A stretch of DNA of 64,000 nt from Eleusine coracana subsp. coracana (lineage: Eukaryota > Streptophyta > Magnoliopsida > Poales > Poaceae). The stretch's first letter is position 1, and each line of letters begins with the position of its first letter. Position numbers and translations under genes: made by a program. Shown here piece by piece: positions 34,147 to 45,093 of this stretch. The stretch covers positions 20,805,164 to 20,869,163 of the forward strand of contig CM064427.1 in NCBI GenBank assembly GCA_032690845.1, in the 5' to 3' direction. A model generated the notes under the pieces. It saw only the letters and a program-made list of their open reading frames with translations. It had not been told where the DNA came from and searched no databases.

Positions 34147-35150
34147 TTTAGGTACACCGTTAGTTTCGCCCTTATCCTTGTTATTTTGTTCAATCCTAGA
34201 GTCCAGAAAATTATCCTACAAAAATATTTGTTCGTCGTGTTTCCGCTGTCCTACACCCCCCTTGTGCCTTGCAATTTTCAGTTTAGTTTGCTTCTGTGAA
34301 TTTTAGTCCCTACAAGGTCATTGTGTTGTTGGTCTAGTACCTGTTCTTTGGTCTTGTTTGAGTCGTGTGCGTCCTTGTTCATAGACAATCAAGAAAAAAA
34401 ATCAGATTGTTGCACACATTGAGAGAATAGTACTGCTGGAATTATTTGCACTAAATATTTATTTAACATCTAGCCTTCTACTTTTTGTGTGCAAAAGAAA
34501 CTTAGAGTGTTTTCTGTTGCATGTTGTTCCTTGAGTCAAGAGATTGCTGCACGTTGTTGCATATGAGAATTGTCGGTTCAGTTCTACATATACATCTATT
34601 CCTTACGTAAAGAGTGTAAAAACGAAAGTTTAAGTTTTTTCGTTATGCTATAAAGTTCGCAACTCTTGCTACAGTTCTATGTCAAAAAAATCATGAAAGA
34701 AGTAAAAGGCAAAGAGGTGCTGAAAAAAAAAATAAGAAGAAAAAGCCGCACCTATAACAAAAGAAAAAAACCAAAAGGAGAAGAGAAAAAAATTCAGAAT
34801 TGCTTGCAGCCTTTGTGTCCTTTGTTGAGCCATTTGCTTGCTTGCTTGAACTAGGTCCGAGACAAGTTTAGGCCAGTGACATAGACTAGCTTGGGACTAT
34901 TATTCAGTTTTGCAATTTCTGACTTGAAATTTTGCTAATCCTTGCTACTGTAAATTGCCTACCTAGCTCCACATATATCCTTCTGAATAGGCACAGAACT
35001 TTGGACCCTCGCAATCGTCGGATCACACTCTCCAAGGTATCCTCTGTTTTGCTATTCAGAATCTTGTAAAAACTCAGTTAGGTGCTGCCATTTGCTTGTT
35101 GAGAGTTTCCACCGTAATCAAACAGTAGTGATAGGAAAATATACTCTTAT
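34147..35150 (+). other. Gypsy F leader, non-coding
   Basis: About 1 kb without a credible gag. It includes an A-rich stretch (34680-34795). A pyrimidine-rich run followed by AATGACAG at 35159-35181 could act as a 3' splice site, but no donor is established. Part of this leader (about 34446-34510) recurs inverted at 40555-40620. Confidence 0.6.
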
Positions 35151-36785
35151 GTGTTTTCTTGTTTTCTATTAACAATGACAGGTTACAACACTGATGGTGA
35201 TGAGTCGATGGTGTCAAATGAGGTTGATACAAGTGTTGTAGCACAACGAGTGCTTAGTTCTCAAATGGAGAAGGTAGAGCAAAATCAAATGAACAACTTG
35301 TTTCAGACTCACTTTATTGTGAAGGATCGACGTTGTCGTGTCATCATTGATGGAGAGAGTAGCCACAACATCGCAAGCTTGGAATTGGTCGAGAAGCTCG
35401 GCTTGACCACACAGCCACACCCATGTCCATACTACATCCAATGGGTAAATTCTTGTGGTAAGATGAATGTAGATAAAACTGCACGCATTGAATTTTTTAT
35501 TGGTTCTTATAAGGATAGTGCAGAATTTGATATAGTACCTATGCAAGCATGTCATTTGTTATTGGGTAAACCTTGGATTTGTGCAAATAATGTTTTGCAC
35601 AATACCATTACTAATAGCTACTCATTTAAATACAATGGTAGAAGGGTTACTCTTACACCAATGACCACAGCTGAAATTTTAGAAGAGGATCAACAACGAT
35701 TTGAGAGAAGAAAGAATGAACCGTTTAGGATAGAATGGGCTGTTTCAAATGTCGCAACACTTTCATCAAAATCTGAATTGCTAGAGGATGAACATATTTC
35801 TTTGCCTCTTGTTACAACTAATATTTTTCAGCATATACACAAAGAAGATGATAGTGGGAACGATAAAGAACAGGTTGTTGCTTCAGGTAAGAGCTTTCTT
35901 GATATGATGGATTGTTCCAATAGTCTTGCTATATCGGAACCTTATGATCATGTTCCTTTGTCACAAATTGATTTACCTAGTGGTCCGTGTGATAAAAAGG
36001 AGTTGTGTGTCAATGTTTCATTTAAACCTTTGCCACAACAAATGAATGAGCTTGATGCTTTTGCTTATGATTCACCCACTAGTGCTGAAATTAAATGTTT
36101 GATTTTAGTTACATGTCAAAAGAATGAGCAGAAATTGTTTTCTTCTCTAAATACTTTAGGTTATATTGAATTTGATATTGTTTGTAATCTATGTACTTTA
36201 GAGAAGCAAATGTTTTCTGAAACTAAGTTGCCTTTATTGATAAGAAATATTTTTTATGCTATTGGCAACTATGATCATAGAGGTGTATTTATGGTACATA
36301 GAGTTTATGTTTGTTCAAATCTGAAACATCCTCTTGGTTTGCAACTAAATGACCAACTAGAAAACTTTAATATCAACTACCATGTCATGTCATCTTTTTC
36401 TAGTATTTCTAAGATCACACATTGTCTACCTTGTGATAAGAGTGAGAATGATGCTCATATTGCTGACATGGTTTTCAAACAGATTATTAATTTGCACGGA
36501 ATGCCTTCTACTGTAGATTCTCATTGTGATGACAAATTTCATAATGCATATAAATATGAGTTGCATCCCAAGTTTGGGAATAGTTCCACAATTAATATTT
36601 CAGATTTGAGACCATACCTGGGAGAAAGAGATGAGCTCGAGTCAAGGACGACTCTAATTCAACAGGGGGAGAATGATGAGGACATCACCCTTATGGATAC
36701 ACCCAGCACTCCGCCAACCAAAATACAAATTCATGCGCGACAACTGAATACGGGTGAGCTTGTTCCTAATGATTCCTTTATATGA
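35151..36785 (+). CDS. Gypsy F 544-codon ORF: protease domain fused to an integrase C-terminal remnant
   Basis: The frame is intact. Residues about 50-145 are a plant gypsy protease (VIIDGESSHNIASLELVEKL, PHPCPYYIQW, MQACHLLLGKPW) with Gly-to-Glu at the residue after DG. A long region without recognisable RT or RNase H follows. Residues about 415-510 match, in degraded form, the integrase core and tail of gypsy B: ADMVFKQIINLHGMPSTVDS, then INISDLRPYLGERDELESRT. An acidic tail (QQGENDEDITLMDTPSTPPT) extends 37 codons into the 3' LTR. The start is the first ATG; a second in-frame ATG follows 8 codons later. Product function is unknown. Confidence 0.8.
   Translation: MFSCFLLTMTGYNTDGDESMVSNEVDTSVVAQRVLSSQMEKVEQNQMNNLFQTHFIVKDRRCRVIIDGESSHNIASLELVEKLGLTTQPHPCPYYIQWVNSCGKMNVDKTARIEFFIGSYKDSAEFDIVPMQACHLLLGKPWICANNVLHNTITNSYSFKYNGRRVTLTPMTTAEILEEDQQRFERRKNEPFRIEWAVSNVATLSSKSELLEDEHISLPLVTTNIFQHIHKEDDSGNDKEQVVASGKSFLDMMDCSNSLAISEPYDHVPLSQIDLPSGPCDKKELCVNVSFKPLPQQMNELDAFAYDSPTSAEIKCLILVTCQKNEQKLFSSLNTLGYIEFDIVCNLCTLEKQMFSETKLPLLIRNIFYAIGNYDHRGVFMVHRVYVCSNLKHPLGLQLNDQLENFNINYHVMSSFSSISKITHCLPCDKSENDAHIADMVFKQIINLHGMPSTVDSHCDDKFHNAYKYELHPKFGNSSTINISDLRPYLGERDELESRTTLIQQGENDEDITLMDTPSTPPTKIQIHARQLNTGELVPNDSFI
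36662..36673 (+). other. Polypurine tract of gypsy F
   Basis: ACAGGGGGAGAA abuts the 3' LTR. It lies inside the ORF, where it encodes part of the QQGEN segment. Confidence 0.85.
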
Positions 36786-37572
36786 TTTTGAGAATAGATT
36801 GCTACCTAATGAATTAATTGTTGTTAGAAACCATGGAGACGATGATGAGATAGCTGGTGAGGTGATTAGAGATGTGATGGGTCAGCAAAGACGTCCAAGC
36901 CAAGGTGGAGGCCCAATCAAAACCGACTTCGAGTCTGTTTCGGAGCCCAGGACCAGTCTGCACTAAAACGGATGCTCAGGACGCATACGGACTCGGATTT
37001 GGACGTTCTATATATGCCTGGAAAGGTAACGAAAAGCCCTTTCCAACCCAACTGGTCCCATATCAAAATTCGTCCCAAGCCGTTGGCAATCGCCGAAACA
37101 ATTCGACTTCCAGAATCTGTCCTGGTGCTACGACACCATAATCGGTCTTTAGGCCATGTATGGAGTTGAGCCCACTTAGAGCTGCGTCCAAGAGGTCTTG
37201 CATGATCCTAGGGTCCTCATATACAGCCGCTGCCTCTTCATTAGGGTTTGGATTTTGCTTAGATCAATTCTGTTCATAAACAGTGTCATCGTTCATTGGT
37301 TTGTGAGACCCCAACTTCGAGAGTTTAATCATACATCTGCAATTGTGTTGCATTCTTCATTGTTCTTGCTTGTGTTCTTGATTCGCAGGCAGGGATTAGC
37401 CTTCTCGACGAGGTCAATCGTCTTTGGATGGTTGATAACCAAAGGAGACGTCGTGCTGCGATTGCGGGGTTTAGAACGTGCTGTTCTGAAGCCAGATCGA
37501 TTTGTGTGTCGCCTCCGACTAAATCAACTTACCAAGAACCTTTCGGAAGATCGGAAACCCTTGTTTACATCA
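36674..37572 (+). repeat. 3' LTR of gypsy F
   Basis: 899 bp, TGATGAGGAC to TTACATCA, homologous throughout to 33231-34131. The ORF stop (TGA 36783-36785) falls within it. Confidence 0.92.
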
Positions 37573-38588
37573 ACCTCCTTCACGAACTTCTTGGAGTTCT
37601 TGCTTCGCTTGAAGAAGTGGTTCTTCTTCTTCTTCTTGAAGTCTTTAGTGTTATTGTCATGGTACCCGACCTTCTTCTTCTTCTTAGGGCAGTCAGCGAT
37701 GAAGTGTCCAGGGCCTCCACACTCAAAGCAGGTTCTTGAACCACTTCCTCTTCTCTCCTTCTGGTTGTTGTAGAACTTCCTGAACTTCCTTATGAGCAAG
37801 GACAGCTCCTTGTCAAGAATGCACTCCATCTGTTCATTGGAAGATACAACAAGAGAAGACAGAGCAAACTCCAAAGAAGACTTGTCAAGTGAGGGGTTAG
37901 TTTCATAAGAAACACCACTATGATTACCCTTTTGAGATATAGAAAGCAAATCCATGCTAGAAGTAGAATTAGCAAGATTAGGACGAGATTTCCTAGACAG
38001 TTCATGAGATTTCAGCTTGCTATACAGTTGCTCATAGTTCAGGGTATTAAAATCAGCAGTTTCTTCCAGAGCAGCAATTTTAACCCCCCAAGAATTTTCA
38101 TCAAGAGTATAGAACAGTTGCTTAGCTCTATCATTATCATTGTACACAAGGTTACCACAAGCCGTCAAGTTGCAGATAATTGCCTCAAACCTACGAAATA
38201 TTTCATCTAGTGACTCACTAGGTTTTTGTGCAAAGGTTTGGTACTGTCTACTGTAAGAATCCTTACGCATAGACTTCACTCGATTGGTACCCTCATGGTA
38301 CGTGCAAAGCTTATCCCAAACTGCATGAGCAGTTTCAAGATGTGCAACACGATCTTGTTCATTCCTACCTAGAGTAGAAAGAAGAATATTGACAGCTTTG
38401 GAGTTGTTTTTGTACTTGGTTAACTCACTTGTAGCTGCAGTGTTGAGGTCTTCCAATATATCATACTCCTGCTCAACTATCTCCCAAATTGCACGTCCTT
38501 GGCTTAAGAGATAAGCCTTGGTCCGTGACTTCCAGTAGGGAAAGTCCTCTCCATCGAACATCCAAAGCTTGATGGCACGCTTCTCCAT
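37573..38588 (-). pseudogene. Copia E gag, amino-terminal part, cut by gypsy F
   Basis: The frame is intact from ATG 38588 to the insertion point (about 339 codons). It begins MEKRAIKLWMFDGEDFPYWK, the usual start of this gag family. A UBN2-type region with KLCTYHEGTNRVKSM and QKPSESLDEIFRRFEAI (residues 90-135) follows, then a Ser-rich spacer. The zinc knuckle CFECGGPGHFIADC is near residue 288, before a Lys-rich stretch. It starts 53 bp after the primer site. This is the best preserved gag in the window, disabled by the insertion rather than by point decay. Confidence 0.88.
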
Positions 38589-38640
38589 GTTATCTTCGGA
38601 TCACAAAGCCGATGAAGGTCAACTAGTGATCAAATCAGCT

Positions 38641-38650
38641 TTGATACCAA
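38641..38650 (-). other. Primer binding site of copia E
   Basis: In sense TTGGTATCAA directly follows the LTR end, with AGC next, matching the initiator-methionine tRNA site. It fixes the minus orientation. Confidence 0.82.
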
Positions 38651-38651
38651 T

Positions 38652-39879
38652 TGAAGGACCGAGAAGGCGACTAGGGGGGGGGGGTGAATGGGAGCCAATT
38701 AAAATTCTTGCCAAGAACTTAGCCAATGTTCCAATTTCAACCGAACCCAACCCTAAGGGAAGTCACCAAGGTCACACAACCAACTTATGATGTGCTAAAC
38801 CTAGGAATGACTAGTAGCAGCAGAAGAGAATAGGAGAAGCAGAAGAAAGCAACTAAGACAAAAGACCCACAAAGAAACGCACACAGAACAAACTCACTGG
38901 ACTACCATCGACAGTGCCGATCACAGCCATCGGCAGTGTCGATTGGCACCCATCAGTAGTGCCGATGCGGGATCTAAGGACTTCAGGAACCGAAGCACAG
39001 AGCATATCGGCAGTGCCGGTTGGAGCAATCGGCGGTGCCGATGTGGGGTTCAGACTCAAGCCACAGGCAGTGCCGTTCATGGTAACGGCAGTGCTGATCC
39101 GAGCTCAGACCCACCGGTAGTGCCGATCGACCCCCGATAGAACAGAAAACTGTCACGATTTTCCCACAAATCTCTCTAAAACTCAACCAATTGATCTCCA
39201 AAACATGCGATATTTGAACCAGGGAATCCTCAGGTCATTGTGACCTTCCTCCAAAAAGATCCACTCAATTGGCTCAAGGAATCATCACAAAGTTCAGATC
39301 TTGTGCCAAGAACACCAAAAAGGAGAAACTTGAGAATCCTTCAAATCGAAGGTGCTCTTGATTCGGTCAAGAAAACCATATAAGATTGTTCTAGCTCATC
39401 ATAGCACTAAGATCCCCAAGAAATCCGCCCCTAAAACTTACTCAAAAATGAGATAAAAAAATCCCACAAAAATAGCTCCAAAAATAGAGAAAAAGAGAAA
39501 TTCGGGATTTAGGGTGAAAGGAAGAACTTGAGCATGAATTTGAATCTCATATCATTGATTCATCAAGTCAAGATACATAGATACATGGCTTGGAAGCCAC
39601 TCTCTTCCTCCCTTTCTTTGGAAGAGAAAGAGATGTCTCTCACACACTCTCTCCTCTCCTCTATTACATGAAGACCTCTCCTAATACTTTGAATGAAGAC
39701 CTAAGGCAAGGCTAAGGGAAAAAGAAGCACCTCTTCCACCTTCCCTACCTCTCCTTATATAGGCCTAGGGGTTATCCTAAATACCGTCCTACCTCTTACC
39801 TATAATACAGTGCCACCTACCACTAGGGGCATAACTGTCCAACTTTTTCCTCGTCGCCCGAACACCATAGAGACCTTCA
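38652..39879 (-). repeat. 5' LTR of copia E, truncated
   Basis: Homologous to 25334-about 26610. The sense 5' part (about 570 bp of U3) is missing, replaced by gypsy F-family LTR sequence at 39880. The palindrome array is at 38905-39130. The TATA box (sense) is near 39754-39762. Confidence 0.9.
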
Positions 39880-40624
39880 TGATGAGTACATCACACTCAT
39901 GGATACACACAACACTCCTCCAACAAAGATGAAAGTTCATGTGCATCACCTGAAATTACAGGTGAGATCGTTTCTAATGTTTTTATTATGTGGTTTTGAG
40001 AATAGATTGCTACCTAATAAATTAATTGTTGTTAGAAACCATGGAGATGATGATGAGATAGCTGGGGAGGTGATTGGAGGACGTGATTGTATTGTGTTTT
40101 TGGTCGTGGTGTCCTCCAAGAAACCCTAGAGGTGTTGCCCTCCTCTACCGGTTGCTGCCGCCGATCTCTGCCGGTCGCTGAAGTGTGTGATCAAGTGATT
40201 CTTCCTTTGGGTGCGTGTTGGAACTTGTGGTTCCCCATCTCCAGATCATGCTTGTCTAAGTAATGAGTTGGAGAGTTTATCTCTACTGGTTTGCAAGTAC
40301 ATCAAGTTCTTGTAAGCCGGTATTTTCCTATCGTGTTCTAGCTGGTTTATGATTGCTATTGGATAACAAATCTGTGGTGTCTATTTTATTGTGGTTGCTG
40401 GATCATTGAGCTTGAGATTGTTGTTCTATCTATTAATAGCTGAGATAACAAGTTTCAATACATATATATACTTGCTAGTACTTGCTGTACCGTGGAAGAT
40501 TGGGATAAAATCCGGACACCGTCGTCGTGTTCTTATCATTTTCTTGCTAGTATTGTGTTCTAATTTTCTTTTGCATATGAAAGTAGAAGGCTAGATGTTA
40601 AAGAAATATTTAGTGCACACAATT
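39880..40624 (+). repeat. Composite gypsy F-family fragment
   Basis: 39880-40090 matches the first 210 bp of the F LTR, including its coding tail, but is more diverged. From about 40091 the sequence is unrelated to F's LTR. At 40555-40620 it is the reverse complement of part of F's leader. The piece has no frame longer than the LTR tail and looks like rearrangement debris. Confidence 0.65.
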
Positions 40625-41547
40625 TGATGAGGACATCACCCTTATGAATACACCCAGCACTCCGCCAACCAAAATGCAAGTTCATGTGCGACAACTGAAT
40701 TTACGGGTGAGCTTGTTCCTAATGATTCCTTTATGTGATTTTGAGAATAGATTGCTACCTAATGAATTAATTGTTGTTAGAAACCATGGAGATGATGATG
40801 AGATAGCTGGGGAGGTGATTGGAGACGTGATGGGCCAGCAAGGACGTCCAAGCCAAGGTGGAGGCCCAATCAAAACCGACTTCGAGTCTGTTTCGGAGCC
40901 CAGGACCAGTCTGCACTAAAACGGATGCCCAGGACGCATACGGACTCGGTTTTGGACGTTCTATATATTCTTGGAAAGATAACGAAAAGCCCTTTCCAAC
41001 CCAACTGGTCCCATGTCAAAATTCGTCCCGAGCCGTTGGCAATCGCCGAAACAATTTGACTTCCAGAATCTGTCCTGGTGCTGCAACACCGTAATCGGTC
41101 TTTGAGACATGTATCGAGTTGAGCCCACTTAGGGCTGCATCCAGGGGGTCTTGCACGACCCTAGGGTCTTCATATATAGCCGCCGCCTCTTCATTAGGGT
41201 TTGGGTTTTGCTTAGATTATTCTGTTGATAACAGTTTTGCTGTTTCATCGGTTTGTGAGACTCCAACTTGTGAGATTCATCGTATACTTGCAAATTTGGT
41301 TGCATTCTTCTTTGTTCTTGCTTGTGTTCTTGATTTGCAGGAAAGGATAAGCCTTCTTGGCGAGGTCAATCATTCTTGAACGGTTGATAACCAGAGGAGA
41401 CGTTGTGCTGCGATTGCGGGGTTCAGAACGTGTCGTTCGGAAGCCGGATCGATTTGTGTATCGCCTCCGCCTTAATCAAGATTATCAGAACCTATCGGAA
41501 GATCAGGAACCCTTGTTCACATCAAGTGGTAATCAGAGCTTCAGGTA
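40625..41547 (+). repeat. Gypsy F-family LTR with primer-site remnant
   Basis: 40625-41524 is a full 900-bp LTR (TGATGAGG to ACATCA). The primer site TGGTAATCAGAGC begins at 41527 and about 15 bp of leader follow. Homology to F stops near 41547 and the LTR of gypsy D resumes. So this is a 5' LTR whose element was deleted. Confidence 0.85.
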
Positions 41548-41859
41548 CACCCCCCTACTCTGGGTCCCTGATGGGTGGCCCTTTGTCCGTCCTGACACCA
41601 TAAGGCGGTGGGCTACGTCGGTTTTCTCTCGAAAGTGGGCCAGTGGATCCTTGTGCTTGGCTCTGATTGGCCGGAAGTGTGCTTTCTCTCTTGATGACAT
41701 GAATTTTCCTTGAATTAAATGGAATAATCACCTATAGTAAATATTTACCAACACTTGTGGAAATTGTTAGTAATAAACTCCTACGACTAAGTTGGTTCTT
41801 CATTTTATTGCTTTTATGCAGGTAATTGATAGTCCAAAATAAACATTTAGTGACCATCA
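41548..41859 (-). repeat. 3' LTR of gypsy D, proximal piece
   Basis: Homologous to about 48393-48704 and ending in the same GTGACCATCA. Together with 24450-25333 it reconstructs one LTR length. The left boundary is approximate. Confidence 0.88.
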
Positions 41860-44148
41860 ACAAACTCCCCCGCACTTACCTTTGCTCATCCTCGAGTAAA
41901 GGAAAAGGACTAAGGTGGATCTTAATTTCCAAGCGATATGATGCTGGCATGCAAATTATTCCAAACTATACTTGTACCAATGGACTTTGAAGTGTCAACC
42001 ATGCCACCTGTAGCAGTTGAAGAGTGGAATGGTATAGATTCTGGTCATCTCTGCTCCTTGTGCTAAGTAACTTGGGTTTTTGAAGAATTTTGAAGAGTAA
42101 AACAAAGTTATACTCCTCTAATGATTCTCTGAAGTCACTCATATTTGTGCGTTGATCCTCACCAAGGCTTTTGTTGTTGCCTATTTTTGTTCCTACTTCT
42201 GAAGGTAGGCTTATGTGGAGCTGAGGGTAGGGAATAAAACAAGGCATAATTGTGCTTCATGTATTACCAAGTCAAAAACTGGATCCAAGGAGAAAACAAG
42301 TCATGAACCATCAATCAAGTATGTGCACATATATTGATGGAATGGATGTAACGGTGAAATATGGGTACTCCTTTTGATATCCTCCCTTTCTTCTATTTGA
42401 GAACATGGCCTATCTATCTTCTTCTTATTATTTTTTCTTTTTTTTGAATACTTGACAACCCATGTCTCTTTTTGCAACGACAATTGGAGGAGTTTATCAA
42501 AGTAGTGGAGCACTTTATTTTGTGGGTTGTTGATGGGTATGTGTGATGCTATCTTCGGGGGTGGAAGAGCAGCATATGGAAGGAGATGAATGATAGAGGT
42601 GGATGAATACTCCTTTATATGTAGACACTCTCTTTCCTTGAAATGATATTGGACATGGCTATTTCTTTTCTCTCTTTTTTTTTCATGCTCAAGGATTGAA
42701 AGAATTTTTTTTTGATAGCCATGCCTTCTATGGGAACAATTGAGAGAGAGAGTCATAACAAGATAATCATGGAGTAATTCTTTTGGTGGATGAATGGATG
42801 ATGATAATGATGGTTATGCTAACTTCCAATGTAGAAGATTAACATATCAGGAGAATGTGCACATGAATTTGATCAACAATACATAACAAACATCTCACTA
42901 GGGTCACAACAATTTCACAAGGTTCAATGAAGACACAAGCAACATATGCATAAGGTTTTTTCAAATAAATGTATCATATGGCTCTGGTGGGAAATTCCTA
43001 ATCATTGAGGAGTAAGCTTATAAGTTTTAGTTTTTAAAAATAATTCCCAAGTACTATATGCAATAGAGAGCAAGAGTCACTTCATCAAACCATATCTCAC
43101 TAGTCAACAACTTAGGTAACATGAGGTTCCTATGAATATAGTCCACTAGTATTGTCATAGGAGCGAGGAATAAATAGCATGTAAGCCAACCATGGAAAGC
43201 TTTGAATAATTGGGAGGTCATCAAGGTTGATTTTAATTTTCCAGATTGGATTTTATCAATTTGTTTTAGGAAAATTAAATCAATGCACAAAACAGGGAGA
43301 TAGAGGGATAAGATGATGCCGAATAGGGCCAAGTGGGTTCAGTTGACCCAAAGTGTTCGGCTGAATCATCCTGGCGTCTAGCTTCGTCACCGTATGGCGT
43401 GGTGCTCTGTGCAGCATTGTTCATTATATATCAGCCGATGAGGTCCTTTGTTGCACGTTGAGAATCCTGAGAATCTCCCCCACACTTGTTCGCATGCCTG
43501 CACTTTTATTTGACACAAGAAAAACAAACAAAAGGGTTAAAAGCAAAATGGACTCTACCGGCTTTATGGGCCCCGTAGAGTCACAACTATACTATTAAGA
43601 TATTTATTTTATATATTTTTTTATTTTTTTCAAGGCGCACTACATAATTGAATTGAAAGGAAATCAAGGAAATGAAGTAAAGCGCCATTCTCATTTTTTC
43701 TTTTTTTAGAAGGGTATGAATGCAAGAACTAACAAAAACTCTAAACCAAGTGGAAAGTTGGCATGAATGGAACTTAATATGTGATACTTACAGAACTCCC
43801 ACACACTTAGACTTTTGTATCACTTAGACACAATAAATCAAGTGTGTAGTGTTGCTGCCTTCTCGTAGTAGGTTCCATCGCCAAAAGTATTGCGGTGTCA
43901 AGTTGATGCAGCTCCCATGTTCTTAGGCATAGTATGACCATTGTTCTTTTTAATCTCCACCTGAAAGGGTTAGTTACCAAAAATATCCGAAGGAAAATAT
44001 ATCCTAAAAACATGTGCTTGAAATTATTTAATAAAGGAAAAAGGGAAATGATAATCCGGGCCATCTCCCGGCAGTGCTTTGTTTATAGTCAGAAGGTTGA
44101 CTACAGGGACTTTATGCTTTAGCTGCAAGGTTAGTGCTTTGTTTATAG
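41860..44148 (-). other. Gypsy D 3' non-coding region and polypurine tract
   Basis: In sense the end reads AGTGCGGGGGAGTTTGT next to the LTR, preceded by CTCGAGGATGAGCAAAGG, wording I recognise from the 3' ends of grass Tat-type gypsy elements. A second tract (GTGTGGGGGAGATT in sense) is near 43480. A 23-bp direct repeat occurs at 44073-44095 and 44133-44155. No credible coding frame was found in these 2.3 kb. Confidence 0.65.
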
Positions 44149-45093
44149 TCAGAAGCAAATACAAGATCTATAATACTTATGATAAACAAAAGCATCTACA
44201 ACCATCCTTCTAAAAATTTTCCTAATGAGGGCCTTAAGGTGGTTATAGTCCTCGTAAGTGCTTTTAGCAGTAATGTTTATTGACTCTATAGATTCCTCAT
44301 ATATGCATGTATCTTGTGGTTGTTCAAGGAAGAAACTCTCATCCTCATCAATTGAATTATTTTCTCCCGCCTCTAAAGTCAATGTCCCTAACAATCCAAT
44401 CGCCCAACGGTTCTCCTTCTCAAGAATTTCATCGATAAAGATAATGGTTGATTCTTGATCACCATAGAGAATGGAGTGTTGAGGACCAAAGGAAAAAGGC
44501 TTAGGCAAGAAGAATGATGGTTTGGTTTCAAAAGGATTACAAGTTTCCTCTAAATCGTCTCCTTCTTGGGTGCAAAACTTCGCGTCCTCATGAAGAACAA
44601 TCCTCGGTGATGCACGTTGGGAAACATACATCTCCTCCTCAAGCGGGGAGCGCTTGAAATGTGGCCTCGCCACAGGATTTTCTAAGAAATAGGCTTTGGT
44701 GGAGAAAGCGGTTTTCCTAAGATTTTCATCGAGACTCTCTAGAAATGCACCCTTATTGTGAAGGCTTTCTAGTGGGAAGCCTATGAGAAGTTCAAAGTCA
44801 ATGATTGGAAAGACGTGGAAGTCTAGGTGAACTTCGACTTTGTCCATCTGAACTGGTATAGCCCTTGTGATCCATCGACATGAAAATGTTACTCCTAATG
44901 CATCCTTTAGGAGTGTGCTATTTGGCTCAAGAGGTATATCATCCAAAAGTTGCCAAGCTATGTACTGGATGATATTGGCTCCTATGGTAGGATCATGAAG
45001 GACATCTACAACATTTCCTTTTATATAATAGGGAATTGTAGAAGAAAGAGAAGAGATTTGGATTTCTCTTGAAGAACATCTTTCTTCCTTCAA
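44149..45093 (-). CDS. Gypsy D 314-codon ORF with a protease-like module
   Basis: The frame is open for 314 codons. Residues about 12-105 (VDVLHDPTIGANIIQYIAW, LEPNSTLLKDALGVTF, VEVHLDFHVFPIIDFELLIG) form the retropepsin-like module seen in unclassified gypsy proteins of rice and other grasses. The DTG triad is replaced by DPT, so proteolysis is doubtful. The remaining 200 residues are Glu/Pro/Phe-rich with no domain I can name. Further copies of the module lie at 45600-45880 and 46255-46430. This may be the terminal portion of one longer polyprotein. Confidence 0.6.
   Translation of the reverse strand: MKEERCSSREIQISSLSSTIPYYIKGNVVDVLHDPTIGANIIQYIAWQLLDDIPLEPNSTLLKDALGVTFSCRWITRAIPVQMDKVEVHLDFHVFPIIDFELLIGFPLESLHNKGAFLESLDENLRKTAFSTKAYFLENPVARPHFKRSPLEEEMYVSQRASPRIVLHEDAKFCTQEGDDLEETCNPFETKPSFFLPKPFSFGPQHSILYGDQESTIIFIDEILEKENRWAIGLLGTLTLEAGENNSIDEDESFFLEQPQDTCIYEESIESINITAKSTYEDYNHLKALIRKIFRRMVVDAFVYHKYYRSCICF

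Larger units (their letters stand above)
33231..37572 (+). mobile_element. Gypsy F: compact non-autonomous Ty3/gypsy element
   Basis: LTRs of 901 and 899 bp (33231-34131 and 36674-37572) bound a 2.5-kb interior. The interior has a primer site, a 1-kb leader, a single long ORF and a polypurine tract. The flanking 5-mers are ACCAC (33226-33230) and ACCTC (37573-37577), a target duplication with one change. The element interrupts the gag of copia E in opposite orientation. The ORF has no RT, RNase H or complete integrase, so movement required another element's enzymes. Confidence 0.9.
25334..39879 (-). mobile_element. Copia E: Sirevirus-type element interrupted by gypsy F
   Basis: Minus strand. 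The right LTR (38652-39879, truncated) is followed by the primer site, gag (37573-38588), the gypsy F insertion, the rest of gag, protease, integrase, RT, RNase H, a 1.4-kb 3' non-coding region and the full left LTR (25334-27175). It shares its family with copia G and with the orphan LTR at 1739. The 5 bp before it are CAGAG; the right target duplication is lost with the LTR end. Confidence 0.9.

Noticed and set aside
44149..45093. Host gene interpretation of the 314-codon ORF
   Set aside because: It lies inside gypsy D, carries the protease-like module and shares it with two neighbouring pieces of the same element.
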